Positions 1-15,300 are shown, counted from the first letter of the stretch. The stretch is 64,000 nucleotides of DNA from Symsagittifera roscoffensis (GCF_963678635.1 NC_087064.1:8777671-8841670); one strand, 5' to 3'. The notes: generated by a model not told the origin, from the sequence alone. Numbers and translations: made by a program.

Positions 1-2269
1 ACACTATTGAGTACCACTAGGCAAAAAAACGATTATCAGAAAACAAATAACCGCACAATTAATGAGGATGGAAAGATGATCTTAGAAATTATTGAAAAAC
101 AGTTTCAAGTCAAATGTAGAAGCAAGTCGAGCTCAGGTTTTTGAAATAGAGCATTAAGAAATTCTTACATTTTATTGGTCGGTTACTTCAGTCTGAGTAC
201 ACCCAAACAGCTTTTGTCGACCTGTTCGACATTAATGAGTACCACTAGGCAAAAAAAAACGATTATCAGAAAGCAAATAATCAAACAATTAATGAGGATG
301 GAAATTACATCTTGGAAATTTTTGAAAAACAGTTTCAAATCAAATGTAGAAGCTAGTCGAGCTCAGCTTTTAGAATAGAGCATTAAAAACTTCCAACATT
401 TTATTGGTCGGTTATCTTCAGTCTGAGTACACCCAAACAGCTTTTGTCGACCTGTTCAACATAAATTAAAAAAACACTAGGCAAAGAAACGATTATCAGA
501 AAGCAAATAATCGCACAATTATGAGGATGGAAATTAGATCTTAGAAATTACTGAAAAACGGTTTCAAATCAAATGTAGAAGCTAGTCGAGCTCAGCTTTT
601 AAAATAGAGCATTAAAAACTTCCAACATTTTATTGGTCGGTTATCTTCAGTCTGAGTACACCCAAACAGCTTTTGTCGACCGGTTCAACATAAATAAAAA
701 AAACACTAGGGAAAAAAACAATTAAGAATACAAATAATCAAACAATTAATGAGGATGGAAATAAGATCTTAGAAATTATTGAAAAACAGTTTAAATTCCA
801 ATGTAGAAGCTAGTCGAGCTCAGCTTTTAAAATAGAGCATTAAAAACTTCCAACATTTTATTGGTCGGTTATCTTCAGTCTGAGTACACCCAAACAGCTT
901 TTGTCGACGTGTTCGACATTAATGAGTACCACTAGGCAAAAAAAAACGATTATCAGAAAGCAAATAATCAAACAATTAATGAGGATGGAAATTACATCTT
1001 AAAATATTTTGAAAAACAGTTTCAAATCAAATGTAGAAGCTAGTCGAGCTCAGCTTCTAAAATAGAGCATTAAAAACTTCCAACATTTTATTGGTCGGTT
1101 ATCTTCAGTCTGAGTACACCCAAACAGCTTTTGTCGACCTGTTCAACATAAATTAAAAAAACACTAGGCAAAGAAACGATTATCAGAAAGCAAAAAATCG
1201 CACAATTATGAGGATGGAAATCAGATCTTAGAAATTACTGAAAAACGGTTTCAAATCAAATGTAGAAGCTAGTCGAGCTCAGCTTTTAAAATAGAGCATT
1301 AAAAACTTCCAACATTTTATTGGTCGGTTATCTTCAGTCTGAGTACACCCAAACAGCTTTTGTCGACCTGTTCAACATAAATAAAAAAACACTAGGGAAA
1401 AAACAATTAAGAATACAAATAATCAAAGAATTAATGAGGATGGAAATTACATCTTAAAATTTTTTGACAAACAGTTTCAAATCAAATGTAGAAGCTAGTC
1501 GAGCTCAGCTTTTAAAATAGAGCATTAAAAACTTCCAACATTTTATTGGTCGGTTATCTTCAGTCTGAGTACACCCAAACAGCTTTTGTCGACCTGTTCA
1601 ACAAAAATTGAAAAAACACTAGGCAAAGAAGCGATTATCAGAAAGCAAATAATCGCACATTTATGAGGATAGAAATTAGATCTTAGAAATTACTGAAAAA
1701 CGGTTTCAAATCAAATGTAAAAGCTAGTCGAGCTCAGCTTTTAAAATAGAGCATTAAAAACTTCCAACATTTTATTGGTCGGTTATCTTCAGTCTGAGCA
1801 CACCCAAACAACTTTTGTCGACCTGTTCGACATTAATGAGTACTACTAGGCAAAAAAACGATTATCAGAAAGCAAATAATCAAACAATTAATGAGGATGG
1901 AAATTACATCTTAAAAATTTTTGAAAAACAGTTTCAAATCAAATGTAGAAGCTAGTCGAGCTCAGCTTTTAAAATAGAGCATTAAAAACTTCCAAAATTT
2001 TATTGGTCGGTTATCTTCAGTCTGAGTACAACCAAACAGCTTTTGTCGACCTGTTCAACATAAATTTAAAAAACACTAGGCAAAGAAACTATTATCAGAA
2101 AGCAAATAATCGCACAATTATGAGGATGGAAATTAGATCTTAGAAATTACTGAAAAACGGTTTCAAATCAAAGGTAGAAGCTAGTCGAGCTCAGCTTTTA
2201 AAATAGAGCATTAAAAACTTCCAACATTTTATTGGTCGGTTATCTTCAATCTGAGTACACCCAAACAGC

Positions 2270-4570
2270 TTTTGTCGACCTGTTCAACATAAATAAAAAA
2301 ACACTAGGCAAAAAAAACAATTAAAAGAAAACAAATAATCACACAATTAATGAGGATGGAAATTAGATCTTGGAAATTTTTGAAAAACAGTTTCAAATCA
2401 AATGTAGAAGCTAGTCGAGCTCAGCTTTTAAAATAGAGCATTAAAAACGTCCAACATTTTATTGGTCGGTTATCTTCAGTCTGAGTACACCCAAACAGCT
2501 TTTGTCGACCTGTTCGACATTAATGAGTACCACTAGGCAAAAAAAAACGATTATCAGAAAGCAAATAATCAAACAATTAATGAGGATGGAAATGACATCT
2601 TAAAAATTTTTGAAAAACAGTTTCAAATCAAATGTAGAAGCTAGTCGAGCTCAGCTTCTAAAATAGAGCATTAAAAACTTCCAACATTTTATTGGTCGGT
2701 TATCTTCAGTCTGAGTACACCCAAACAGCTTTTGTCGACCTCTTCAACATAAATAAAAAAAACACTAGGGAAAAAAACAATTAGGAATACAAATAATCAA
2801 ACAATTAATGAGGATGGAAATAAGATCTTAGAAATTATTGAAAAACAGTTTAAATTCAAATGTAGAAGCTAGTCGAGCTCAGCTTTTAAAATAGAGCATT
2901 AAAAACTTCCAACATTTTATTGGTCGGTTATCTTCTGTCTGAGTACACCCAAACAGCTTTTGTCGACCTGTTCGACATTAATGAGTACCACAAGGCAAAA
3001 AACGATTATCAGAAAACAAATTACCGCACAATTAATGAGGATGGAAATTAGAACTTAGAAATTACTGAAAAACGGTTTCAAATCAAATGTAGAAGCTAGT
3101 CGAGCTCAGCTTTTAAAATAGAGCATTAAAAACTTCCAACATTTTATTGGTCGGTTATCTTCAGTCTGAGTACACCCAAACAGCTTTTGTCGACCTGTTC
3201 AACATAAATAAAAAAACACTAGGGAAAAAACAATTAAGAATACAAATAATCAAACAATTAATGAGGATGGAAATTACATATTAAAATTTTTTGAAAAACA
3301 GTTTCAAATCAAATGTAGAAGCTAGTCGAGCTCAGCTTTTAAAATAGAGCATTAAAAACTTCCAACATTTTATTGGTCGGTTATCTTCAGTCTGAGTACA
3401 CCCAAACAGCTTTTGTCGACCTGTTCAACAAAAATTGAAAAAACACTAGGCAAAGAAACGATTATCAGAAAGCAAATAATCGCACATTTATGAGGATAGA
3501 AATTAGATCTTAGAAATTACTGAAAAACGGTTTCAAATCAAATGTAAAAGCTAGTCGAGCTCAGCTTTTAAAATAGAGCATTAAAAACTTCCAACATTTT
3601 ATTGGTCGGTTATCTTCAGTCTGAGCACACCCAAACAACTTTTGTCGACCTGTTCGACATTAATGAGTACTACTAGGCAAAAAAAACAATTATCAAAAAG
3701 CAAATAATCAAACAATTAATGAGGATGGAAAATACATCTTAAAAATTTTTGAAAAACAGTTTCAAATCAAATGTAGAAGCTAGTCGAGCTCAGCTTTTAA
3801 AATAGAGCATTAAAAACTTCCAACATTTTATTGGTCGGTTATCTTCAGCCTGAGTACACCCAAACAGCTTTTGTCGACCTGTTCAACAAAAATTGAAAAA
3901 ACACTAGGCAAAGAAACGATTATCAGAAAGCAAATAATCGCACATTTATGAGGATAGAAATTAGATCTTAGAAATTACTGAAAAACGGTTTCAAATCAAA
4001 TGTAAAAGCTAGTCGATCTCAGCTTTTAAAATAGAGCATTAAAAACCTCCAACATTTTATTGGTCGGTTATGTTCAGTCTGAGCACAGGCAAACAACTTT
4101 TGTCGACCTGTTCGACATTAATGAGTACTACTAGGCAAAAAAAAAAAACGATTATCAGAAAGCAAATAATCAAACAATTAATGAGGATGGAAATTACATC
4201 TTAAAAATTTTTGAAAAACAGTTTCAAATCAAATGTAGAAGCTAGTCGAGCTCAGCTTTTAAAATAGAGCATTAAAAACTTCCAAAATTTTATTGGTCGG
4301 TTATCTTCAGTCTGAGTACAACCAAACAGCTTTTGTCGACCTGTTCAACATAAATTAAAAAAACACTAGGCAAAGAAACGATTATCAGAAAGCAAATAAT
4401 CGCACAATTATGAGGATGGAAATTAGATCTTAGAAATTACTGAAAAACGGTTTCAAATCAAAGGTAGAAGCTAGTCGAGCTCAGCTTTTAAAATAGAGCA
4501 TTAAAAACTTCCAACATTTTATTGGTCGGTTATCTTCAATCTGAGTACACCCAAACAGCTTTTGTCGACC
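2270..4570 (+). repeat. Ten-monomer higher-order satellite unit (~2.29 kb)
   Basis: A private variant (TTAAAAACGT before CCAAC) at 2,441 recurs at 4,730, a shift of 2,289 bp or ten monomers. It sits next to a monomer type in each copy that has the unusual AATTAAAAGAAAACAAATAATCACAC segment. The order of monomer types between the copies is largely the same. This is a higher-order repeat or a recent duplication inside the array; only two copies are evident. Confidence 0.7.
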
Positions 4571-7254
4571 TGTTCAACATAAATAAAAAAACACTAGGCA
4601 AAAAAACAATTAAAAGAAAACAAATAATCACACAATTAATGAGGATGGAAATTAGATCTTGGAAATTTTTGAAAAAAAGTTTCAAATCAAATGTAGAAGC
4701 TTGTCGAGCTCAGCTTTTAAAATAGAGCATTAAAAACGTCCAACATTTTATTGGTCGGTTATCTTCAGTCTGAGTACACCCAAACAGCTTTTGTCGACCT
4801 GTTCGACATTAATGAGTACCACTAGGCAAAAAAAACGATTATCAGAAAGCAAATAATCAAACAATTAATGAGGATGGAAATGACATCTTAAAAATTTTTG
4901 AAAAACAGTTTCAAATCAAATGTAGAAGCTAGTCGAGCTCAGCTTCTAAAATAGAGCATTAAAAACTTCCAACATTTTATTGGTCGGGTATCTTCAGTCT
5001 GAGTACACCCAAACAGCTTTTGTCGATCTCTTCAACATAAATAAAAAAAACACTAGGGAAAAAAACAATTAGGAATACAAATAATCAAACAATTAATGAG
5101 GATAGAAATAAGATCTTAGAAATTATTGAAAAACAGTTTAAATTCAAATGTAGAAGCTAGTCGAGCTCAGCTTTTAAAATAGAGCATTAAAAACTTCCAA
5201 CATTTTATTGGTCGGTTATCTTCTGTCTGAGTACACCCAAACAGCTTTTGTCGACCTGTTCGACATTAATGAGTACCACTAGGCAAAAAAAACGATTATC
5301 AGAAAGCAAATAATCAAACAATAAATAAGGATGGAAATTACATCTTGGAAATTTTTGAAAAACAGTTTCAAATCAAATGTAGAAGCTAGTCGAGCTCAGC
5401 TTTTAAAATAGAGCATTAAAAACTTCCAACATTTTATTGGTCGGTTATCTTCAGTCTGAGTACACCCAAACAGCTTTTGTCGACCTGTTCAACATAAATT
5501 AAAAAAACACTAGGCAAAGAAACGATTATCAGAAAGCAAATAATCGCACAATTATGAGGATGGAAATTACATCTTAAAAATTTTTGAAAAACAGTTTCAA
5601 ATCAAATGTAGAAGCTAGTCGAGCTCAGCTTTTAAAATAGAGCATTAAAAACTTCCAACATTTTATTGGTCGGTTATCTTCAGTCTGAGTACACCCAAAC
5701 AGCTTTTGTCGACCTCTTCAACATAAATAAAAAAAAACACTAGGGAAAAAAACAATTAGGAATACAAATAATCAAACAATTAATGAGGATGGAAATAAGA
5801 TCTTAGAAATTATTGAAAAACAGTTTAAATTCAAATGTAGAAGCTAGTCGAGCTCAGCTTTTAAAATAGAGCATTAAAAACTTCCAACATTTTATTGGTC
5901 GGTTAACTTCAGTCTGAGTACACCCAAACAGCTTTTGTCGACCTGTTCAACATAAATTAAAAAAACACTAGGCAAAGAAACGATTATCAGAAAGCAAATA
6001 ATCGCACAATTATGAGGATGGAAATTACATCTTAAAAATTTTTGAAAAACAGTTTCAAATCAAATGTAGAAGCTAGTCGAGCTCAGCTTTTAAAATACAG
6101 CATTAAAAACTTCCAACATTTTATTGGTCGGTTATCTTCAGTCTGAGTACACCCAAACAGCTTTTGTCGACCTGTTCAACATAAATTAAAAAAGCACTAG
6201 GCAAAGAAACGATTATCAGAAAGCAAATAATCGCACAATTATGAGGATGGAAATTACATCTTAAAAATTTTTGAAAAACAGTTTCAAATCAAATGTAGAA
6301 GCTAGTCGAGCTCAGCTTTTAAAATACAGCATTAAAAACTTCCAACATTTTATTGGTCGGTTATCCTCAGTCCGAGTACACCCAAACAGCTTTTGTCGAC
6401 ATGTTCGAAGTTAACGAGTACCACTAGACAAAAAAACGATTATCAGAAAGCAAATAATCGCACAATTATGAGGATGGAAATTACATCTTAAAAATTTTTG
6501 AAAAACAGTTTCAAATCAAATGTAGAAGCTAGTCGAGCTCAGCTTTTAAAATACAGCATTAAAAACTTCCAACATTTTATTGGTCGGTTATCTTCAGTCT
6601 GAGTACACCCAAACAACTTTTGTCGACCTGTTCGACACTATTGAGTACCACTAGGCAAAAAAACGATTATCAGAAAACAAATAATCGCACAATTATGAGG
6701 ATGGAAATTAGATCTTAGAAATTACTGAAAAACGGTTTCAAATCAAATGTAGAAGCTAGTCGAGCTCAGCTTTTAAAATAGAGCATTAAAAACTTCAAAC
6801 ATTTTATTGGTCGGTTATCTTCAGAGTACACCCAAAAAGCTTTTGTCGACCTGTTCGACATTAATGAGTACCACTAGGCAAAAAAACGATTATCAGAAAA
6901 CAAATAACCGCACATTTAATGAGGATGGAAAAAAGATCTTAGAAATTATTGAAAAACAGTTTCAAATCAGATGTAGAAGCTAGTCGAGCTCAGCTTTCAA
7001 AATAGAGCATTAAAAACTTCCAACATTTTATTGGTCGGTTATCTTCAGTCTGAGTACAGCCAAACAGCTTTTGTCGACCTGTTCGACATTAAGGAGTACC
7101 ACTAGGCAAAAAACAACGATTATCAGAAAGCAAATAATCAAACAATTAATGAGGATGGAAATTACATCTTAAAAATTTTTGAAAAACAGTTTCAAATCAA
7201 ATATAGAAGCTAGTCGAGCTCAGCTTTTAAAATAGAGCATTAAAAACTTCCAAC

Positions 7255-9100
7255 ATTTTATCGGTCGGTTATCTTCAGTCTGAGTACACCCAAACAGCTT
7301 TTGTCGACCTGTTCAACATAAATTAAAAAAAAAACACTAGGCAAAGAAACGATTATCAGAAAGCAAATGATCGCACAATTATGAGGATGGAAATTAGATC
7401 TTAGAAATTACTGAAAAACGGTTTCAAATGAAATGTAGAAGCTAGTCGAGCTCAGCTTTTAAAATAGAGCATTAAAAACTTCCAACATTTTATCGGTCGG
7501 TTATCTTCAGTCTGAGTACACCCAAACAGCTTTTGTCGACCTGTTCAACATAAATTTAAAAAAAACACTAGGCAAAGGAACGATTATCAGAAAGCAAATG
7601 ATCGCACAATTATGAGGATGGAAATTAGATCTTAGAAATTACTGAAAAACGGTTTCAAATGAAATGTAGAAGCTAGTCGAGCTCAGCTTTTAAAATAGAG
7701 CATTAAAAACTTCAAACATTTTAATGGTCGGTTATCTTCATTCTGAGTACACCCAAACAGCTTTTGTCCACCTGTTCAACATAAATAAAAAAACACTAGG
7801 GAAAAAAAAACAATTAAGAATACAAATAATCAAACAATTAATGAGGATGGAAATAAGATCTTAGAAACTATTGAAAAACAGTTTAAATTCAAATCTAGAA
7901 GCTAGTCGAGCTCAGCTTTTAAAATAGAGCATTAAAAACTTCAACATTTTATTGGTCGGTTATCTTCAGTCTGAGTACACCCAAACAGCTTTTGTCGACC
8001 TGTTCAACATAAATGAAAAACACTAGGCGAAAAGAAAATTAAAAGAAAACAAATAGTCACACAATTAATGAGGATGGAAATTAGATTTTACAAATTATTG
8101 AAAAACAGTTTCAAATTAAATGTAGAAGCTAGTCGAGCTCAGCTTTTAAAATAGAGCATTAAAAACTTCCAACATTTTATCGGTCGGTTATCTTCAGTCT
8201 GAGTACACCCAAACAGCTTTTGTCGACCTGTTCAACATAAATTAAAAAAAAAACACTAGGCAAAGAAACGATTATCAGAAAGCAAATGATCGCACAATTA
8301 TGAGGATGGAAATTAGATCTTAGAAATTACTGAAAAACGGTTTCAAATGAAATGTAGAAGCTAGTCGAGCTCAGCTTTTAAAATAGAGCATTAAAAACTT
8401 CCAACATTTTATCGGTCGGTTATCTTCAGTCTGAGTACACCCAAACAGCTTTTGTCGACCTGTTCAACATAAATTTAAAAAAAACACTAGGCAAAGGAAC
8501 GATTATCAGAAAGCAAATGATCGCACAATTATGAGGATGGAAATTAGATCTTAGAAATTACTGAAAAACGGTTTCAAATGAAATGTAGAAGCTAGTCGAG
8601 CTCAGCTTTTAAAATAGAGCATTAAAAACTTCAAACATTTTAATGGTCGGTTATCTTCATTCTGAGTACACCCAAACAGCTTTTGTCCACCTGTTCAACA
8701 TAAATAAAAAAACACTAGGGAAAAAAAAACAATTAAGAATACAAATAATCAAACAATTAATGAGGATGGAAATAAGATCTTAGAAACTATTGAAAAACAG
8801 TTTAAATTCAAATCTAGAAGCTAGTCGAGCTCAGCTTTTAAAATAGAGCATTAAAAACTTCCAACATTTTATTGGTCGGTTATCTTCAGTCTGAGTACAC
8901 CCAAACAGCTTTTGTCGACCTGTTCAACATAAATAAAAAAACACTAGGGAAAAAACAATTAAAAGAATACAAATAATCACACAATTATTGAAGATGGAAA
9001 TAAGATCTTAGAAATTTTTGAAAAACAGTTTAAAATCAAATGTAGAAGCTAGTCGAGCTCAGCTTTTAAAATAGAGCATTTAAAACTTCAAACATTTTAT
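7255..9100 (+). repeat. Four-monomer duplication (~920 bp) in satellite
   Basis: The rare TATCGGTCGG variant followed by a monomer with ATTAAAAAAAAAACACTAGG occurs at about 7,259 and again at about 8,179. The flanking monomers also match, including the rare GTCCACCTG change, GGAACGATTATC, and CTAGAAGC in place of GTAGAAGC. The shift is 920 bp, four monomers. It points to recent unequal exchange. Confidence 0.75.
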
Positions 9101-9899
9101 TGGTCGGTTATCTTCAGTCTGAGTACACCCAAACAGCTTTTGTCGACCTGTTCAACATTAATAAAAAAACACTGGGGAAAAAACCATTAAAAGAACACAA
9201 ATAATCACACAATTAATGGGGATGGAAATAAGATCTTAGAAATTATTGAAAAACAGTTTAAAATCAAATGTAGAAGCTAGTCGAGCTCAGCTTTCAAAAT
9301 AGAGCATTAAAAACTGCCAACATTTTATTGGTCGGTTATCTTCAGTCTGAGTACACCCAAACAGCTTTTGTCGACCTGTTCAACATATAATCGACCTGTT
9401 CAAAACAAATAATCACACAATTATTGAGGATAGAATTTAGACCTAAGAAAATACTGAAAAACAACTTCAAATCAGATGTAGAAGCTAGTCGAGCTCAGCT
9501 AATAAAATAGAGCATTAAAAACTTCCATATTTTCTTGGTCGGTTATCTTCAGTCTGAGTACACCCAAACAGCTTTTGTCGACCTGTTCGACATTAATGAG
9601 TACCACTAGGCAAAAAAAAACGATTATCAGAAAGCAAATAATCAAACAATTAATGAGGATGGAAATTAGATCTTATAAAATTTTTAAAAACAGTTTCAAA
9701 TCAAATGTAGAAGCTAGTCGAGCTCAGCTTTCAAAATAGAGCATTAAAAACTTCCAACATTTTATTGGTCAGTTATCTTCAGTCTGAGTACACCCAAACA
9801 GCTTTTGTCGACCTGTTCCACATAAATAAAAAAAACACCAGGCAAAAAAACAATTAAAAGAAAACAAATAATCACACAATTATTGAGGATAGAATTTAG

Positions 9900-12150
9900 A
9901 CCTTAGAAAATACTGAAAAATAATTTCAAATCAGATGTAAAGCTAGTCGAGCTCAGCTTATAAAATAGAGCATTAAAAACGTATATATTTTCTTGGTCGG
10001 TTATCTTCAGTCTGAGTACACCCAAACAGCTTTTGTCGACCTGTTCAACATAAATCAAAAAAACACTAGGCAAAGAAACGATTATCAGAAAGCAAATAAT
10101 CGCACAATTATGAGGAGGGAAATTAGATCTTAGAAATTACTGAAAAACGGTTTCAAATCAAATGTAGAAGCTAGTCGAGCTCAGCTTTTAAAATAGAGCA
10201 TTAAAAACTTCCAACATTTTATTGGTCGGTTATCTTCAGTCTGAGTACACCCACACAGCTTTTGTCGACCTGTTCAACATAAATAAAAAAAACACTAGGG
10301 AAAAAACAATTAAAAAATACATAATCACACAATTATTGAAGATGGAAATAAGATCTTAGAAATTATTGAAAAACAGTTTAAAATCAAATGTAGAAGCTAG
10401 TCGAGCTCAGCTTTCAAAATAGAGCATTAAAAACTTCCAACATTTTATAAGTCGGTTATCTTCAGTCTGAGTACACCCAAACAGCTTTTGTCGACCTGTT
10501 CAACATAAATAAAAAAACACTAGGCAAAAAAAAACAATAAGAAAACAAATAATCGCACAATTATTGAGGATAGAATTTAGACCTGAGAAAAAACTGAAAA
10601 ACAATTTCAAATCAGATGTAGAAGCTAGTCGAGCTCAGCTTATAAAATAGAGCCTTAAAAACGTATATATTTTCTTGGTCGGTTATCTTCAGTCTGAGTA
10701 CACCCAAACAGCTTTTGTCGACCTGTTCGACATTAATAAGTACCACTAGGCAAAAAAAAACATTTTCAGGAAACAAAAAATCGCACAATTAATGAGGATG
10801 GAAATTAGATCTTAGAAATTTTTGAAAAACAGTTTCAAATCAAATGTAGAAGCTAATCGAGCTCAGCTTTTAAAATAGAGCATTAAAAACTTCCAACATT
10901 TTATTGGTCAGTTATCTTCAGTCTGAGTACACCCAAACAGCTTTTGTCGACCTGTTCCACATAAATAAAAAAACACCAGGCAAAAAAAAACAATTAAAAG
11001 AAAACAAATAATCACACAATTATTGAGGATAGAATTTAGACCTTAGAAAATACTGAAAAATAATTTCAAATCAGATGTAAAGCTAGTCGAGCTCAGCTTA
11101 TAAAATAGAGCATTAAAAACGTATATATTTTCTTGGTCGGTTATCTTCAGTCTGAGTACACCCAAACAGCTTTTGTCGACCTGTTCAACATAAATCAAAA
11201 AAACACTAGGCAAAGAAACGATTATCAGAAAGCAAATAATCGCACAATTATGAGGAGGGAAATTAGATCTTAGAAATTACTGAAAAACGGTTTCAAATCA
11301 AATGTAGAAGCTAGTCGAGCTCAGCTTTTAAAATAGAGCATTAAAAACTTCCAACATTTTATTGGTCGGTTATCTTCAGTCTGAGTACACCCACACAGCT
11401 TTTGTCGACCTGTTCAACATAAATAAAAAAAACACTAGGGAAAAAACAATTAAAAAATACATAATCACACAATTATTGAAGATGGAAATAAGATCTTAGA
11501 AATTATTGAAAAACAGTTTAAAATCAAATGTAGAAGCTAGTCGAGCTCAGCTTTTAAAATAGAGCATTAAAAACTTCCAACATTTTATTGGTCGGTTATC
11601 TTCAGTCTGAGTACACCCAAACAGCTTTTGTCGACCTGTTCAACATAAATAAAAAAACACTAGGCAAAAAAAAACAATAAGAAAACAAATAATCGCACAA
11701 TTATTGAGGATAGAATTTAGACCTGAGAAAAAACTGAAAACAATTTCAAATCAGATGTAGAAGCTAGTCGAGCTCAGCTTATAAAATAGAGCCTTAAAAA
11801 CGTATATATTTTCTTGGTCGGTTATCTTCAGTCTGAGTACACCCAAACAGCTTTTGTCGACCTGTTCGACATTAATGAGTACCACTGGGCAAAGAAACGA
11901 TTCTCAAAAAAAACCGCACAATAAACGAGGGTGGAATTTTGATCTTAGAAATTACTGAAAAACAGTTTCAAATCAAATGTAGAAGCTAGTCGATCTCAGC
12001 TTTTAAAATAGAGCATTAAAAACTTCCAACATTTTATTGGTCGCTTATCTTCAGTCTGAGTACACCCAAACAGCTTTTGTCGACCTGTTCGACATTAATG
12101 AGTACCACAAGGCAAAACACGATTATCAGAAAACAAATTACCGCACAATT
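9900..12150 (+). repeat. Five-monomer direct duplication (~1,140 bp) in satellite
   Basis: The private sequence TGAGGAGGGAAATTAG occurs at 10,111 and 11,251, exactly 1,140 bp apart. The diverged ACGTATATATTTTCTTGG monomers around it also recur with the same shift. The copies are nearly identical, so the event is recent compared with the divergence between neighbouring monomers. Confidence 0.8.
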
Positions 12151-12799
12151 AATGAGGATGGAAATTAGAACTTAGAAATTATTGGAAAACAGTTTCAAAT
12201 CAAATGTAGAAGCAAGTCGAGCCCAGCTTTTAAAATAGAGCACTTAAAACCTCCAACATTTTAATGGTAGGTTATCTTCAGTCTGAGTACACCCAAACAG
12301 CCTTTGTCGACCAGTTCGACATTAATGAGTACCACTAGGCAAAAAAACGATTATCAGAAAAAAAATAATCGCACAATTAATGAGGATGGAAATTAGATCT
12401 TAGAAATTTTTGAAAAACAGTTTCAAATAAATGTAGAAGCTAGTCGAGCTCAGCTTTTAAAATAGAACATCAAAAAACTTCCAACATATTATTGGTCGGT
12501 TATCTTCAGCCTGAGTTCACCCAAACAGCTTTTGTCGACCTGTTCAACATAAATAAAAACACTAAGCAAAGAAACGATTATCAGAAAGCAAATAATCGCA
12601 CAATTAATGAGGATAGAAATTAGATCTTAGAAATTACTGAAAAACAGTTTCAAATCAAATGTAAAATCTAGTCGAGCTCAGCTTTTAAAATAGAGCATTA
12701 AAAACTTCCAACATTTTATTGGTCGGTTATCTTCAGTCTGAGTACACCCAAACAGCTTTTGTCGACCTGTTCAACATAAATAAAAAAACACTAGGCAAA

Positions 12800-15300
12800 A
12801 AAAAGCAATTAAAAGAAAACAAATAATCACACAATTATTGAGGATAGAATTTAGACCTTAGAAAATACAGAAAAACAATTTCAAATCAGATGTAGAAGCT
12901 AGTCGAGCTCAGCTTATAAAATAGAGCATTAAAAACTTCCATATTTTCTTGGTCGGTTATCTTCAGTCTGAGTACACCCAAACAGCTTTTGTCGACCAGT
13001 TCGACATTGATGAGTGCCACAAGGCAAAAAAAAACAATTTTCAGGAAACAAATAACCGCACAATTACTGAGGATGGAATTAAGATCTTAGAAATTATTGA
13101 AAACCAGTTTGAAATCAAATGTAGAAGCAAGTCGATCTCAGCTTTTAAAATAGACCACTAAAAACCTTCAACATTTTATTGGTACGTTATCTTCAGTCTG
13201 AGTACACCCAAACAGCTTTTGTCGACCTGTTCGACATTAATGAGTACTACTGGGCAAAAAAACGATTATCAGAAAAAAATCGCACAAATAACGAGGATGG
13301 AAATTAGATCTTAGAAATTACTGAAAAACAGTTTCAAATCAAATGTAGAAGCTAGTCGATCTCAGTTTTTAAAATAGAGCATTAAAAACTTCCAACATTT
13401 TATTGGTCGGTTATCTTCAGTCTGAGTACACCCAAGCAGCTTTTGTCGACCTGTTCGACATTAATGAGTACCACTGGGCAAAAAAACGATTATCAGAAAA
13501 AAAATCGCACAAATAACGAGGATGGAAATTAGATCTTAGAAATTACTGAAAAACAGTTTCAAATCAAATGTAGAAGCTAGTCGATCTCAGCTTTTAAAAT
13601 AGAGCATTAAAAACTTCCAACATTTTATTGGTCGGTAATCTTCAGTCTGAGTACATTCAAGCAGCTTTTGTCGACCTGTTCGACATTAATGAGTACCACT
13701 GGGCAAAAAAACGATTATCAGAAACCAAATAATCGCACAATTAACGAGGATGGAAATTAGATCTTAGAAATTACTGAAAAACAGTTTCAAATCAAATGTA
13801 AAATCTAGTCGAGCTCAGCTTTTAAAATAGAGCATTAAAAACTTCCAACATTTTATTGGTCGGTTATCTTCAGTCTGAGTACACCCAAACAGCTTTTGTC
13901 GACCTGTTCAACATAAATAAAAAAACACTAGGCAAAGAAACGATTATCAGAAAGCAAATAATCGCACAATTAATGAGGATAGAAATTAGATCTTAGAAAT
14001 TACTGAAAAACAGTTTCAAATCAAATGTAAAATCTAGTCGAGCTCAGCTTTTAAAATAGAGCATTAAAAACTTCCAACATTTTATTGGTCGGTTATCTTC
14101 AGTCTGAGTACACCCAAACAGCTTTTGTCGACCTGTTCAACATAAATAAAAAAACACTAGGCAAAAAAAAGCAATTAAAAGAAAACAAATAATCACACAA
14201 TTATTGAGGATAGAATTTAGACCTTAGAAAATACTGAAAAACAATTTCAAATCAGATGTAGAAGCTAGTCGAGCTCAGCTTATAAAATAGAGCATTAAAA
14301 ACTTCCATATTTTCTTGGTCGGTTATCTTCAGTCTGAGTACACCCAAACAGCTTTTGTCGACCAGTTCGACATTGATGAGTGCCACAAGGCAAAAAAAAA
14401 CAATTTTCAGGAAACAAATAACCGCACAATTACTGAGGATGGAATTAAGATCTTAGAAATTATTGAAAACCAGTTTGAAATCAAATGTAGAAGCAAGTCG
14501 ATCTCAGCTTTTAAAATAGACCACTAAAAACCTTCAACATTTTATTGGTACGTTATCTTCAGTCTGAGTACACCCAAACAGCTTTTGTCGACCTGTTCGA
14601 CATTAATGAGTACTACTGGGCAAAAAAAACGATTATCAGAAAAAAAATCGCACAAATAACGAGGATGGAAATTAGATCTTAGAAATTACTGAAAAACAGT
14701 TTCAAATCAAATGTAGAAGCTAGTCGATCTCAGCTTTTAAAATAGAGCATTAAAAACTTCCAACATTTTATTGGTCGGTTATCTTCAGTCTGAGTACACC
14801 CAAGCAGCTTTTGTCGACCTGTTCGACATTAATGAGTACCACTGGGCAAAAAAACGATTATCAGAAAAAAAATCGCACAAATAACGAGGATGGAAATTAG
14901 ATCTTAGAAATTACTGAAAAACAGTTTCAAATCAAATGTAGAAGCTAGTCGATCTCAGCTTTTAAAATAGAGCATTAAAAACTTCCAACATTTTATTGGT
15001 CGGTTATCTTCAGTCTGAGTACACCCAAGCAGCTTTTGTCGACCTGTTCGACATTAATGAGTACCACTGGGCAAAAAAACGATTATCAGAAAAAAAATCG
15101 CACAAATAACGAGGATGGAAATTAGATCTTAGAAATTACTGAAAAACAGTTTCAAATCAAATGTAGAAGCTAGTCGATCTCAGCTTTTAAAATAGAGCAT
15201 TAAAAACTTCCAACATTTTATTGGTCGGTTATCTTCAGTCTGAGTACACCCAAGCAGCTTTTGTCGACCTGTTCGACATTAATGAGTACCACTGGGCAAA
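12800..15300 (+). repeat. Six-monomer duplication (1,366 bp) in satellite
   Basis: The segment at 12,949-13,161, a monomer that is open in one frame for 70 codons, is repeated at 14,315-14,527 with the same translation, a shift of 1,366 bp. The monomers after each copy carry the CGACTCTC-less, shortened AAAAAAATCGCACAAATAACGAGG variant, which itself is repeated three or more times up to about 15,300, so local amplification at the single-monomer level has also happened. Confidence 0.75.

Noticed and set aside
175-378. Short ORFs of 60-100 codons inside the satellite as genes
   Set aside because: They recur with the repeat, shift frame between monomers and have no start context or domain; they are reported only as a periodic open-frame observation.
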